From NCBI GenBank assembly GCA_044239865.1, contig JBIIAO010000002.1, positions 1 through 64,000 of the forward strand: DNA of 64,000 nt, read 5' to 3'. Positions within the stretch are counted from its first letter, which is position 1, and each line of letters opens with the position of its first letter. The notes under the pieces are model-generated. The model saw only the letters and a list, made by a program, of their open reading frames with translations. It had not been told where the DNA came from and did no database searches. Positions 17,985 to 26,839 of the stretch are shown one piece after another. Both the position numbers and the translations under genes were made by a program. Source of the stretch: CAIZGX01 sp044239865 (GTDB lineage Bacteria > Bacteroidota > Bacteroidia > Flavobacteriales_D > Sanyastnellaceae).

Positions 17985-20906
17985 TTGAATAAACCACTAA
18001 ATTTGAGCGTGTCACAATTATGTCTTCAAATTATTCCAGGAGTTCGCAATTTCCTTTGCTGGTCAATTGTCGCGTGGTGTTCATTTTTTACAGATGGTTC
18101 TTCCTTGCAGGCGCAGTCCATTTACGCACAAATGCCACCTTATGACATTAATTCTGGACTTCCTGCCAATGAAGTTTCTGATTTGGTCAAAGACCAAAGC
18201 GGTTACATCTGGATCGCCACAGAGAAAGGCCTTTCCCGCTTCGACGGTTATCATTTCGAGAATTTCAACAGCTCCTCTCACCCCAACATATTTCACGACA
18301 ACAGGATAAACCACATTAAAAAAAATGGTGATTTACTTTATTTGCTGACCGAAGCCGACGGGCTCATTTTATTGAATCCGCAAGAACTCACTTTCAAAAA
18401 ACTTTCAATCGACAAGCCTTTATCCATAGCCTTTTCAAACGACACAACGGCATTTCTTTTCGATACCGGACTTCTAATTGTTAAACAGAATAACAGAATA
18501 TTATTCAAAGAAACAACTGCTGTTGGACCTAAAGCAAGTGTCTTGATTTACCAAGGGGACCTTTTATTTTCCGCCAACAAATCTGACATTTATCGCATCA
18601 ACCTTGGCAACCCATCGGAACGAACAGAAATTCCCATGCCAACCAGCAGAACTTCTGGGAATCTCATACTTTCGCCAAGGCACGGAGTTATTAACTGGAA
18701 CGGCTGGCGGGTATTCATACTGAAGAATAACGAATTTGTTGAACATCCAGAATTAATTGATAAAACAGAAGTGAGTTTTTTCGATGAAGAATCTTCGGGA
18801 GCCATCATCCGAATTGAAAACAACACAATTCCCCATGTCACCCTTCATGGTAATTATTACGCACTGCTTTTCGGAAAAGATTCAAACCTTGAGTACCGCT
18901 GTATCTGCCGAGTAAATGAAAATGCAGTATTCGTTGGAACTAACCAAGGGATGATTCTCGTGTCCTATCAACCAGCCCTTTCAGAAAAAGCAATTGATAA
19001 CCCACCGACAGAACGAAACGAGGCCCTTGTGCGACGAAGAATTATTGAACACAACAATAAACGTTACTTTTTGGGATTTCCGAATATACTTGAGCAAAAC
19101 GAACGAGGTGAAACGGGGCTTCTCACTGACACAACCTTTTCATCTTATGACGGCCTTGTATTCAATGAGCAATTGTATTTCACTACAGAAGGCCGCCGCA
19201 CCCTCGTTAGCTTGGATTTAAAAACAAAAAAAATCACCACACACATTCGCGATGACATCAGAGATGACGCGACAATGCGAGACATTTCTATTTTTTCAGA
19301 CTCTCTGCTTCTGATGACAGGTGAAAACAAAATAACTTCTTACAACCCTGCGAATAAACAAGTGCAAGAATTCAGTTTAGAATCTGGAATTACAGCTTAC
19401 ACAGCCAACCAAATAGGAAAAAGCAATCTTATTCTTTTGGGCACAAGTCATGGGCTCTATCGCATTCAATTAACGCGCAACAAAGGATTCGAGTTCATCG
19501 ACCACCCGTGCAGCAGCCTCGTTGAAATAAAAGACATTCTTTTCCGTGAAAACCAGAATGAAATCTGGCTGGCCACAAATACGGGAGTGGCAGTGGTTCA
19601 ATTGAGCGATTTTAAAATCAAACGAATTTATAGCAGTGCTTTCGAAATCTCTCACCCGAAAGTTACTGCATTGATTGAAGATTACAACGGTTGTATTTGG
19701 GCATCTACTTATCTCGGAATAACGGTTTACAATACAAACGACGAATCCATTCGGTTTTTAAACAAATCACATGGTTTAATTAACAAAGAGTTCAATTACT
19801 ATTCGTCATCTATACTCGAGAACGGCAACCTAATTTTCGGAGGCCTCAACGGTTTTGAAGTTATTAATCCGCTTAAATTGAATGACTTTCAGTATTCCAA
19901 AACCTTTCATATTTCAGGAATTGAGCATATTCAAACCGATAGAACAAAACAATTTTCGAATTACCAGGAAGGGCAAACCATTTCCTTTCGAACGGGAATT
20001 GAATCTATTGTGATTCACCTATCTCATTTAGACTACCAATATAAAAAAGGTTATTCGTTTCGTTACACTATTGACGGTAAGAATTGGTTTCAAACCGATG
20101 ATAAAGGAAGCATTGTTTTATCTGATCTTACTTATGGTGAATATACCTTAAAAATTCAAATGTTTGACCCTTTCGGAAGGCTGGTTACAGAGAAATCATT
20201 TCCAATTGTATCAACCGCCCCTTTTTATGTAAAGACAAGCTTTCACGTCTTTTTTGCACTATTTGTGGTGGCAATACTCGTATTGCTTTGGTTAAATATT
20301 CTAAAGTCTATGCGCATTCGAACAAATACCAAAGCGAGGATTGCCATGGACCTTCACGACGAATCGGGAACCATACTCACACGCTTATTACTCATTAGCA
20401 AAAAATCAAAATTCGAAGCGAAGGATAAAGAACTCATACAAAGTGGATTGAAAGAAGCCCTTTATAGTTTCCGAACCTACCTTGATTCCATTTCGAATAA
20501 AAGCCATACGCTACAAGACCTTTCAGATGACTTGAAGGAATTTATAGCTTCCTCATGTTCCGACGGAGACCTAAAGTTTAAATTCAAAATAGATTTCGAC
20601 CGAAATTACAGGCTCGACCGTGAACTTTTTAGAGACCTAAAATTATCGGTCTATGAAATTATGACAAACTGTCTTAAGCATTCTAATGCCACTCTGATTT
20701 CATTGAACCTTCAGGCGGAAAATAAAACCATATTCATGAATATCACAGACGACGGCATTTGTGACCTTTCACATCTCGAATCTCAAAAAGGCAATGGCAT
20801 TCGGAACATTGCAAAACGCATTAGACGAAACAACGGTTGGGTCAGATATTTTATTCAAGAAGGACAAACAGGATTAACAATAGAAATTAAACTTCCCATT
20901 TTGTGA
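17985..20906 (+). CDS. two-component sensor histidine kinase with periplasmic beta-propeller
   Basis: 973 residues. A TTG start is used because an in-frame stop lies at 17976 and a signal peptide (hydrophobic core NFLCWSIVAW, ending SLQAQS) follows directly. The periplasmic part begins with YDINSGLPANEVSDLVKD, the hallmark of the Reg_prop two-component propeller, continues through several propeller blades to about residue 640, and has a Y_Y_Y-type beta domain before one membrane helix near residues 750-772. The cytoplasmic part is a HisKA_3-type dimerisation domain with phospho-acceptor His791 in MDLHDESGT, then a HATPase with N-box (IMTNCLKHSN) and G-box (GNGIRNIAKR). It probably senses an extracellular ligand and phosphorylates the regulator whose gene overlaps its stop codon. 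Its place beside the giant surface-protein gene suggests that gene as a target, which is untested. Confidence 0.9.
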   Translation: MNKPLNLSVSQLCLQIIPGVRNFLCWSIVAWCSFFTDGSSLQAQSIYAQMPPYDINSGLPANEVSDLVKDQSGYIWIATEKGLSRFDGYHFENFNSSSHPNIFHDNRINHIKKNGDLLYLLTEADGLILLNPQELTFKKLSIDKPLSIAFSNDTTAFLFDTGLLIVKQNNRILFKETTAVGPKASVLIYQGDLLFSANKSDIYRINLGNPSERTEIPMPTSRTSGNLILSPRHGVINWNGWRVFILKNNEFVEHPELIDKTEVSFFDEESSGAIIRIENNTIPHVTLHGNYYALLFGKDSNLEYRCICRVNENAVFVGTNQGMILVSYQPALSEKAIDNPPTERNEALVRRRIIEHNNKRYFLGFPNILEQNERGETGLLTDTTFSSYDGLVFNEQLYFTTEGRRTLVSLDLKTKKITTHIRDDIRDDATMRDISIFSDSLLLMTGENKITSYNPANKQVQEFSLESGITAYTANQIGKSNLILLGTSHGLYRIQLTRNKGFEFIDHPCSSLVEIKDILFRENQNEIWLATNTGVAVVQLSDFKIKRIYSSAFEISHPKVTALIEDYNGCIWASTYLGITVYNTNDESIRFLNKSHGLINKEFNYYSSSILENGNLIFGGLNGFEVINPLKLNDFQYSKTFHISGIEHIQTDRTKQFSNYQEGQTISFRTGIESIVIHLSHLDYQYKKGYSFRYTIDGKNWFQTDDKGSIVLSDLTYGEYTLKIQMFDPFGRLVTEKSFPIVSTAPFYVKTSFHVFFALFVVAILVLLWLNILKSMRIRTNTKARIAMDLHDESGTILTRLLLISKKSKFEAKDKELIQSGLKEALYSFRTYLDSISNKSHTLQDLSDDLKEFIASSCSDGDLKFKFKIDFDRNYRLDRELFRDLKLSVYEIMTNCLKHSNATLISLNLQAENKTIFMNITDDGICDLSHLESQKGNGIRNIAKRIRRNNGWVRYFIQEGQTGLTIEIKLPIL

Positions 20907-21517
20907 AAAACATCATCATTATTGAAGACGACATACATCTCGCTCGATTAATGCAAGAGAGCGTTAATGAGATTGAAAACATGTCCTGCAAACAGATTTT
21001 CACTAACCCTCTGGACTTTCTGAATAATCCGGTTGAAGCCGACATTTATTTGCTTGATATTGTTATGCCCGAAATGAACGGCATTGAAGCCATTGAACGC
21101 ATACTAAAATTGTATCCGAACGCTTCGATTGTCATGAATACCATTAAAGACGATTCTGAAACCATCTTTAAAGCCCTACAATCGGGGGCTTCGGGGTACA
21201 TTGACAAACAAAGTTTCGAAATGAATTTTAAAGAAGTTTTCGAGAGTATTGAAAATGGTGGGGCGTATATGACTCCAAAGATTGCTCGACAAGTCATTTC
21301 GTTTTTTAATCAGCCTAAAAACATTTCCGAGCAACTCACCGAACGCGAAAAAGACGTGGTCAATGGAATTCTCGATGGGCTCAGCTACAAACTCATCGCA
21401 GACCGCCACTCCATTGCCATAGATACCGTTCGCATGAACGTGAAGCGAATCTACCGGAAACTTGAAATTAATTCGAAGTCAGAATTGTTTAAAATGATGG
21501 GTGGGAGGGGGAAATAG
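20903..21517 (+). CDS. response regulator, NarL/FixJ (LuxR) family
   Basis: 204 residues from a GTG start inside the kinase stop codon (GTGA, 4 bp overlap), so the two are translationally coupled. The receiver domain (1-120) has the acidic pocket E8-D9-D10, phospho-acceptor Asp52 in LLDIVMPEMNG and the conserved Lys in GYIDKQ. The C-terminal LuxR-type helix-turn-helix runs from LTEREKDVVNGI to the end (about 143-200). It is the cognate transcription factor of the upstream propeller kinase. Its own promoter region and that of the giant gene at 17.6 kb are the obvious candidate targets by proximity only. Confidence 0.93.
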   Translation: MKNIIIIEDDIHLARLMQESVNEIENMSCKQIFTNPLDFLNNPVEADIYLLDIVMPEMNGIEAIERILKLYPNASIVMNTIKDDSETIFKALQSGASGYIDKQSFEMNFKEVFESIENGGAYMTPKIARQVISFFNQPKNISEQLTEREKDVVNGILDGLSYKLIADRHSIAIDTVRMNVKRIYRKLEINSKSELFKMMGGRGK

Positions 21518-21518
21518 T

Positions 21519-21848
21519 TTACTCGGCTACTAAAAACTCTTCAATTATTTCTCGGAGTTTTTTTTGTTGGTTGGAAGGAAGACCTTGAATCTTCTTCCCC
21601 ATGCGCTGAACATCTACACAACGCATTTGATCGCAGGCAATCTGACCTTTCTTCCCTTTCAACGTCAAATTGAGCCGCATGGGATAATTCCGAAGTGTAG
21701 AAGTTATTGGCGCAATGATCACCGTGCTCATGTGTCGATTCATTTCATTCGGAGAAAGAACAATGCAAGGACGCGTTTTCTTCATTTCGCGTCCAACCGT
21801 TGGATCAAGATTAATCCAATAAATGCCGTAGCGTTCTACCATGTCCAA
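21519..21848 (-). CDS. mazF: MazF/PemK-family endoribonuclease toxin
   Basis: 109 residues. The N-terminal GIYWINLDPTVGREMKKTRPCIVLS and the later VIIAPITS and GQIACDQMRCVD phrases are the MazF/PemK core, with the conserved basic-proline RP and the T/S of the active-site region. Members are ribosome-independent mRNA interferases that cleave short RNA motifs. The gene follows its antitoxin with a 13 bp overlap, the usual order for mazEF. It ends one base from the response regulator stop on the opposite strand. Cleavage specificity cannot be read from the sequence. Confidence 0.92.
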   Translation of the reverse strand: MDMVERYGIYWINLDPTVGREMKKTRPCIVLSPNEMNRHMSTVIIAPITSTLRNYPMRLNLTLKGKKGQIACDQMRCVDVQRMGKKIQGLPSNQQKKLREIIEEFLVAE

Positions 21849-22084
21849 TCCTCCATGTTTTCATCTTTGAAGAAGTCCGGCATACGATCATTGCTCTTAT
21901 CTGATTTGGCTACCAAAGCAATCTGTTCCTCCCAACCTTTTCGTGCATTGGAAACCGCACGAATAACGAGGGTGTTATCTACCACCTCCATTTCTACCGA
22001 ATCGGTTAAACCCAAGTCTTTCATGAATGAAGAAGGTATGATTACTCCCTTTGAGTTGCCTATGGAAATTATTTTCGATTTCAT
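21836..22084 (-). CDS. mazE: MazE-type (AbrB/SpoVT fold) antitoxin
   Basis: 82 residues starting at ATG 22084 (MKSKIISIGNSKG). The N-terminal half is a swapped-hairpin AbrB DNA-binding domain with IGNSKGVIIPSSFM and a VEMEVVDNTLVIRA strand pair. The acidic, tryptophan-containing tail (DFFKDENMEDWTW) is the kind of flexible segment that wraps MazF and blocks its active site. I rejected a start 16 codons upstream because it would place a -7 box close to the start and adds no domain. It is probably autoregulated: a -7-like box sits 20 bp upstream and a palindrome lies further upstream. Confidence 0.9.
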   Translation of the reverse strand: MKSKIISIGNSKGVIIPSSFMKDLGLTDSVEMEVVDNTLVIRAVSNARKGWEEQIALVAKSDKSNDRMPDFFKDENMEDWTW

Positions 22085-22104
22085 ATCATGAAAATTACTT
22101 CCCG

Positions 22105-22112
22105 CAAAGTTA
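22105..22112 (-). promoter_or_regulatory. -7 promoter box for mazEF
   Basis: TAACTTTG on the minus strand fits the Bacteroidota -7 consensus TAnnTTTG. It ends 20 bp before the mazE ATG. Confidence 0.55.
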
Positions 22113-22153
22113 TAACATTGTTTCAACATCATAAAATTTTATTTCCACAAAAC

Positions 22154-22168
22154 TGAAAATCATTTTCA
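22154..22168. promoter_or_regulatory. palindrome upstream of mazE, possible operator
   Basis: TGAAAAT-C-ATTTTCA, a perfect 7 bp inverted repeat about 42 bp upstream of the mazEF -7 box. AbrB-fold antitoxins commonly bind palindromes near their own promoters, so this is a candidate operator. It is AT-rich and could be chance. Confidence 0.3.
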
Positions 22169-22263
22169 ACAAAAGCAAGATTTACCTATGCCATAAAAAA
22201 GCATATACTATTTCAAAATCTTTCTCGTTCCCCTATACACTTAAACTTCAAAATTTTATTGAC

Positions 22264-23160
22264 ATGAATAAACTTTCCTATTTCTTTAAATTCGGAACCG
22301 TTTCGTTGGTTGTTGCGGCGGCGGTGCAATGTTCGAGTGTTACACAAGATTCTTCGAAAGATGCGGAGCAAGATGCCGAAGGCAAGATTCACAGAGTGAA
22401 AGATGTTTCACAAGATGCTTCGCAAGAGAATGCGGAAGGGAATACGGTGGCGACGAGATTTAATGTTCCGGTGGGTTATACAAGGAAAGCATATGCTATC
22501 GGGACGTTCGGGAATTATTTGCAGCAGCTGCCGTTGAAACCAGCAGGGACATTAACCAAATATTACAACGGTGAAATAAAAGATAAAAAAGTTGCTGCTG
22601 CGGTAATTGACATGTCGGTTGGAAATAGAGATTTGCAGCAATGCGCCGATGCCATTATGCGACTGCGCGCCGAGTGGTTGTTTTCGGAAAAACGATTCAA
22701 CGATATTTCCTTCAATCTAACAAACGGTTTCAACATGAAATATTCCGAATGGAAGCAAGGGAAGCGATTGAATGCGGCATGCAACGGGTGGAACACGGGA
22801 GGAACAGCCTCTGAATCGCACGACGATTTCATGAATTACATGAAAAAGATTTTCACCTACGCAGGAACACTTTCACTCTCAAAAGAACTTCAAACCAAGA
22901 ACATTGCAAACCTCGAGGCAGGCGATGTATTTATTAAAGGTGGGTCTCCTGGCCATGCGGTAGTTGTTGTTGATGTGGCTGAAGGAAGGGAAGGAAAAGT
23001 CTTCCTCCTTGCGCAGAGCTACATGCCCGCGCAAGACATTGAAATTTTAAAGAATCTGAATAACGCTGGAATGTCTCCGTGGTTCAAGGCCAGCGAAATG
23101 GGCATACTCGATACCCCCGAGTACGATTTCGATTGGAGTCAATTGAAGACGTGGCCATGA
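22264..23160 (+). CDS. DUF4846 domain-containing lipoprotein
   Basis: 298 residues. The N-terminus has a lipoprotein signal peptide with hydrophobic stretch VSLVVAAAVQ followed by Cys23, then a low-complexity Asp/Ser/Gln/Glu linker (about 27-60) typical of surface-tethered lipoproteins. The folded part contains QCADAIMRLRAEWLFSE, AGDVFIKGGSPGHAVVVVDVA and LLAQSYMPAQDIEIL...SPWF, the signature blocks of DUF4846, a family of unknown function. The GHAVVVVD block with a conserved His and upstream Cys residues resembles NlpC-like folds, but I would not assign an activity. It is followed 16 bp later by the fucosidase gene. Confidence 0.88.
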   Translation: MNKLSYFFKFGTVSLVVAAAVQCSSVTQDSSKDAEQDAEGKIHRVKDVSQDASQENAEGNTVATRFNVPVGYTRKAYAIGTFGNYLQQLPLKPAGTLTKYYNGEIKDKKVAAAVIDMSVGNRDLQQCADAIMRLRAEWLFSEKRFNDISFNLTNGFNMKYSEWKQGKRLNAACNGWNTGGTASESHDDFMNYMKKIFTYAGTLSLSKELQTKNIANLEAGDVFIKGGSPGHAVVVVDVAEGREGKVFLLAQSYMPAQDIEILKNLNNAGMSPWFKASEMGILDTPEYDFDWSQLKTWP

Positions 23161-23165
23161 GTGAT

Positions 23166-23173
23166 TATATTTG
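23166..23173 (+). promoter_or_regulatory. -7 promoter box for fucosidase, possibly leaderless
   Basis: TATATTTG fits TAnnTTTG exactly and ends 3 bp before the ATG at 23177. Transcription would start at or within a few bases of the start codon. Confidence 0.5.
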
Positions 23174-23176
23174 AAG

Positions 23177-24523
23177 ATGAAATTGAAAATCTTCACGCTG
23201 CTTGCATTCATTCAAGCAGGTCAGGCTTTTGCGCAGACTTCCGATAACTGGTTTCAAGATGCAAAATTTGGAATCTTCATTCACTGGGGAATTTATTCTG
23301 TGAAAGGGATTGATGAGTCGTGGTCTTTTCACAACAAGAAAATTGATCACAGCGATTACATGGCGCAGGCAAAAGGATTCACCGCCAGCAAATACAATCC
23401 AGAAGCGTGGGCTGAACTCATTGAAAACTCAGGAGCGAAATACGCCGTAATCACTTCCAAACATCACGACGGGGTTGCGCTGTGGGACACTAAGGTTCCT
23501 TATTTGAATACCTCTTCAAATCAAAAAAGAAAAACACCTTTCATCAACAGCATTGCGAAAACCTCTCCTGCAGGGCGCGATGTGTATTCTCCTTTGATCG
23601 CTTCCCTTCAACATAAAAAAATAAAAATCGGAATCTATTATTCACTCATCGACTGGAGCCATCCGTGCTATCCTGGCTTTTTGAAAGACAGCACGCGTTA
23701 TAAAATAGCAGACGACGCGGAGCGTTGGAACGTTTTCAAAACCTACAACGAAGCGCAAATCATGGAACTGCGCAATGCGTACAATCCGGACCTATGGTGG
23801 TTCGACGGCGGATGGGAACATTCAGCGCAAGAGTGGAACGCCTTTGCCATTCGCGACAGCCTTGTAGCAAAAAACAAAAACGTGCTCATTAACAATCGCC
23901 TTCCTGAATGCGGAAACTACGAGACCCCCGAGAACTCCTTCCCTATTCACAGAAACGAAAAGCCTTGGGAGCTATGCCTTACCCTCAATAAAAACTGGGG
24001 CTGGCAACCGCAAGACACTGCCTTCAAAACACCGGAGCAGATTATTCATATTCTTACCGACGTGGTTTCGTTGGGCGGAAATTTATTGCTCGACATTGGA
24101 CCGAAGGAAGACGGAACCTTTCCCATGCAAGTGAACCAAGTATTGGAAGAGACCGGCGGATGGCTTGAACACTACGGCGCTGCGATTTACGGAACACGCG
24201 CCGGATTGCCTCGCGAGTATTGTGAGTTCCCAACGACTGTGAGCGCAAACGGACATACACTCTTCGTTTTCGTTCCGAATGGAATGGAGACGGTGTACTT
24301 GAAAGGCCTTCTTCCAAAAATAAAATCGGCCTTTTATCTGGATAACGACGCACAAGTCAAGTACCAAATCATTGGTAAAATTTCTTGGAGTTCACACCCC
24401 GGACTTGTTTCGTTGAAAACTTCCGGAAACGGGCCAACTCCCTATACCCGCGTAATAGCGCTTGACCTCGAGGAAAGCCTTTGGAACGACGAGGGAAAAA
24501 TGAAGTTAGACGACTTGAAATAA
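23177..24523 (+). CDS. alpha-L-fucosidase, glycoside hydrolase family 29
   Basis: 448 residues. A signal peptide (MKLKIFTLLAFIQAGQAFAQ) directs export. The GH29 barrel is clear: WFQDAKFGIFIHWGIYSV (25-42), VITSKHHDGVALWDTK (91-106), and the nucleophile region NPDLWWFDGGW with Asp210. GH29 enzymes remove terminal alpha-L-fucose from glycans with retention of configuration; here the likely substrates are algal or host fucosylated polysaccharides, which is inference. At about 450 residues it has the catalytic domain and a short beta-sandwich but no carbohydrate-binding module or sorting domain. I chose ATG 23177 over a TTG two codons upstream that overlaps the -7 box. Confidence 0.94.
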   Translation: MKLKIFTLLAFIQAGQAFAQTSDNWFQDAKFGIFIHWGIYSVKGIDESWSFHNKKIDHSDYMAQAKGFTASKYNPEAWAELIENSGAKYAVITSKHHDGVALWDTKVPYLNTSSNQKRKTPFINSIAKTSPAGRDVYSPLIASLQHKKIKIGIYYSLIDWSHPCYPGFLKDSTRYKIADDAERWNVFKTYNEAQIMELRNAYNPDLWWFDGGWEHSAQEWNAFAIRDSLVAKNKNVLINNRLPECGNYETPENSFPIHRNEKPWELCLTLNKNWGWQPQDTAFKTPEQIIHILTDVVSLGGNLLLDIGPKEDGTFPMQVNQVLEETGGWLEHYGAAIYGTRAGLPREYCEFPTTVSANGHTLFVFVPNGMETVYLKGLLPKIKSAFYLDNDAQVKYQIIGKISWSSHPGLVSLKTSGNGPTPYTRVIALDLEESLWNDEGKMKLDDLK

Positions 24524-24525
24524 GT

Positions 24526-24533
24526 TATCTTCG
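24526..24533 (+). promoter_or_regulatory. -7-like promoter box for purL
   Basis: TATCTTCG, the TAnnTTcG variant of the Bacteroidota -7 box seen repeatedly in this window, 23 bp before the purL ATG. Confidence 0.45.
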
Positions 24534-24556
24534 CGTCAGTTTTTTAAACGTACTAC

Positions 24557-26797
24557 ATGTCAAACGCATCTACGCAAATTGCAACGCTTGAACAAGCAAT
24601 AGAAATGGGACTTCGTCCCGAAGAATTTGATCAAATCAAAACCATCTTAGGCCGCACGCCGAATTTCACGGAAATGTGCGTGTACTCTGTGATGTGGAGC
24701 GAACACTGCTCATACAAAAACAGTATCAAGTGGTTGAAAACTCTTCCGAAAGACGGACCGCACATGTTGGTGAAGGCTGGAGAAGAAAACGCAGGTCTTG
24801 TAGATATTGGCGACGGCTTGGGTTGCGCCTTCAAAATAGAATCTCACAACCACCCGAGTGCACTTGAGCCATACCAAGGCGCTGCGACAGGTGTTGGCGG
24901 AATTAACCGCGATATTTTCACTATGGGCGCTCGACCGATAGCACAGTTGAACTCGCTTCGTTTCGGAAAATTAGACAATCCGAAAACCAAGTGGTTGTTG
25001 GAAGGTGTGGTGAAGGGAATTGGCAACTACGGCAACGCGTTCGGAATTCCAACCGTTGGTGGTGAAGTGTTCTTCGACGAGAGCTATCAAGTGAATCCGC
25101 TGGTAAACGCCATGTCTGTGGGCTTGGTTGAAAACGGAAAGATGATTAGCGCGAAAGCGAAAGGTGTTGGAAACCCTGTTTACATTGTTGGTTCAGCAAC
25201 TGGAAAAGACGGAATTAAAGGAGCGTCGTTCGCTTCGAAAGATATTACCGCAGAGTCTGCGAAAGATTTGCCTTCTGTTCAAGTGGGCGATCCGTTTCAA
25301 GAAAAATTATTGTTGGAAGCAACCATGGAATTGTCGGAAACCGACGCTATTGCAGGCATGCAGGACATGGGTGCAGCAGGCATCACCTGCTCTACCTCTG
25401 AAATGAGCGCGGGAGGTGGAGTTGGAATGGATATTTATCTAGACAAAGTTCCAACCAGACAAGAAGGCATGCAGCCGTTCGAGATTTTACTTTCTGAATC
25501 GCAAGAGCGTATGCTAATTGTCATAAAGAAAGGACACGAAGCGGAAGTGGAAAAGATTTTCGACAAGTGGGATTTGCACGCGAAAGAAATTGGTGTGGTA
25601 ACGGAAGGGCCTATGGTTCGTTATTACATGAACGATGAAGTTGTGGGTGAAATTCCTGCGGAAAGCCTTGTGCTTGGCGGTGGTGCTCCAGTTTATGAAA
25701 GAGAATATAGCGAGCCTGCTTATTACGCAGAGAACAAGAAGTTCAACATGGACAATGTTGCTGAGCCGAAAGATTATGTTGTGACTGCAAGGCAGTTGAT
25801 TGCTTTACCGAACATCGCTAGCAAGCGTTGGGTTTATGAGCAATACGACAGCATGGTGGGTACCGTGAATATGAGCACGAATCGCAAGAGCGATGCAGCT
25901 GTTGTGAATATAAAAGGAACCAACAAAGCCGTAGTGTTGACGGTGGATTGCAACGCGCGATACGTGAACAACGATCCGGAAATTGGAACACAAATAGCAG
26001 TTGCGGAAGCAGCGCGAAACATTGTGTGTTCGGGTGGTGAGCCTTCCGCAATAACCAATTGCTTGAACTTTGGAAATCCGTATAACGCTGAAGTGTACTG
26101 GCAATTCGTAGGGGCTATCAAAGGAATGAGTGCGGCTTGCACGAAATTCCAAACTCCTGTAACAGGCGGAAACGTGAGCTTCTATAATCAAACGGCGAAA
26201 GCAGATGGATCTGCTGCTCCTGTCTTCCCTACTCCAACCATTGGTATGTTGGGCGTAATGAAAGACAAGAGTTTGCAAATGACTTTGGATTTCAAATACA
26301 AAGGCGATTTAATTTTCCTTTTGGGAACTTCACACAACGAAATTAATTCAAGCGAATATTTAGCGAACATTGTTGGAACCCTTGGTTCTCCGGCTCCATC
26401 TTTCAATTTGGATGAAGAATACGACCTTCAACAATGTATTAAAGGCCTCATCAAAAACAGCTTCATTAACGCAGCGCACGATGTGAGCGACGGTGGATTG
26501 TTTACGACCATGGTTGAAATGTGCATGGTGAACGATTTAGGTTTCGACATTGTAACAGACAGTGAGATACGCAAAGACGCCTTCTTGTTCGGTGAATCGC
26601 AAAGTCGCGTTGTGGTCTCAGTTGTGGAAGACGACGAGGACAAATTCTTAGATTTCGTTGCTGAAATGAATATACCGTGCTTACTCTTAGGTCACGTTAC
26701 CAAAGGAAGATGCACCATAGACGAACAAAATTTTGGAATGATTGCGGATTATAAAGAACTTTACGACAATGCAATTGGAAAAGAAATGTCAAATTAA
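24557..26797 (+). CDS. purL: phosphoribosylformylglycinamidine synthase subunit PurL (small form)
   Basis: 746 residues, the length of the small PurL that works with separate PurQ (glutaminase) and PurS. It converts FGAR, ATP and ammonia to FGAM in step 4 of purine synthesis. Diagnostic blocks are MWSEHCSYKNS (47-57), the ATP/FGAR-binding ESHNHPSALEPYQGAATGVGG (95-115), GAAGITCSTSEMS and the AIRS-type C-terminal half (TVDCNARYV, GNPYN, FLLG, HDVSDGG). purQ and purS are not in the window. Another purine gene, purN, lies at 62.7 kb. The gene appears complete and intact. Confidence 0.97.
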   Translation: MSNASTQIATLEQAIEMGLRPEEFDQIKTILGRTPNFTEMCVYSVMWSEHCSYKNSIKWLKTLPKDGPHMLVKAGEENAGLVDIGDGLGCAFKIESHNHPSALEPYQGAATGVGGINRDIFTMGARPIAQLNSLRFGKLDNPKTKWLLEGVVKGIGNYGNAFGIPTVGGEVFFDESYQVNPLVNAMSVGLVENGKMISAKAKGVGNPVYIVGSATGKDGIKGASFASKDITAESAKDLPSVQVGDPFQEKLLLEATMELSETDAIAGMQDMGAAGITCSTSEMSAGGGVGMDIYLDKVPTRQEGMQPFEILLSESQERMLIVIKKGHEAEVEKIFDKWDLHAKEIGVVTEGPMVRYYMNDEVVGEIPAESLVLGGGAPVYEREYSEPAYYAENKKFNMDNVAEPKDYVVTARQLIALPNIASKRWVYEQYDSMVGTVNMSTNRKSDAAVVNIKGTNKAVVLTVDCNARYVNNDPEIGTQIAVAEAARNIVCSGGEPSAITNCLNFGNPYNAEVYWQFVGAIKGMSAACTKFQTPVTGGNVSFYNQTAKADGSAAPVFPTPTIGMLGVMKDKSLQMTLDFKYKGDLIFLLGTSHNEINSSEYLANIVGTLGSPAPSFNLDEEYDLQQCIKGLIKNSFINAAHDVSDGGLFTTMVEMCMVNDLGFDIVTDSEIRKDAFLFGESQSRVVVSVVEDDEDKFLDFVAEMNIPCLLLGHVTKGRCTIDEQNFGMIADYKELYDNAIGKEMSN

Positions 26798-26839
26798 TTT
26801 TCAATTCAAAGCGCTAAGAATAAACCTTAACTTTAAATT

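Noticed and set aside
17812..18015. Minus-strand open frame of 67 codons between the giant gene and the kinase
   Set aside because: It overlaps the kinase signal-peptide region, has no recognisable domain and no promoter; it may be chance or a remnant.
22187..22205. TATGC...GCATA repeat upstream of the DUF4846 gene as an operator or terminator
   Set aside because: Only 5 bp of pairing with an A-rich loop; too weak to support.
24557..26797. purL as a truncated large-form gene
   Set aside because: 746 residues with intact ends matches the small PurL type that uses separate PurS and PurQ.
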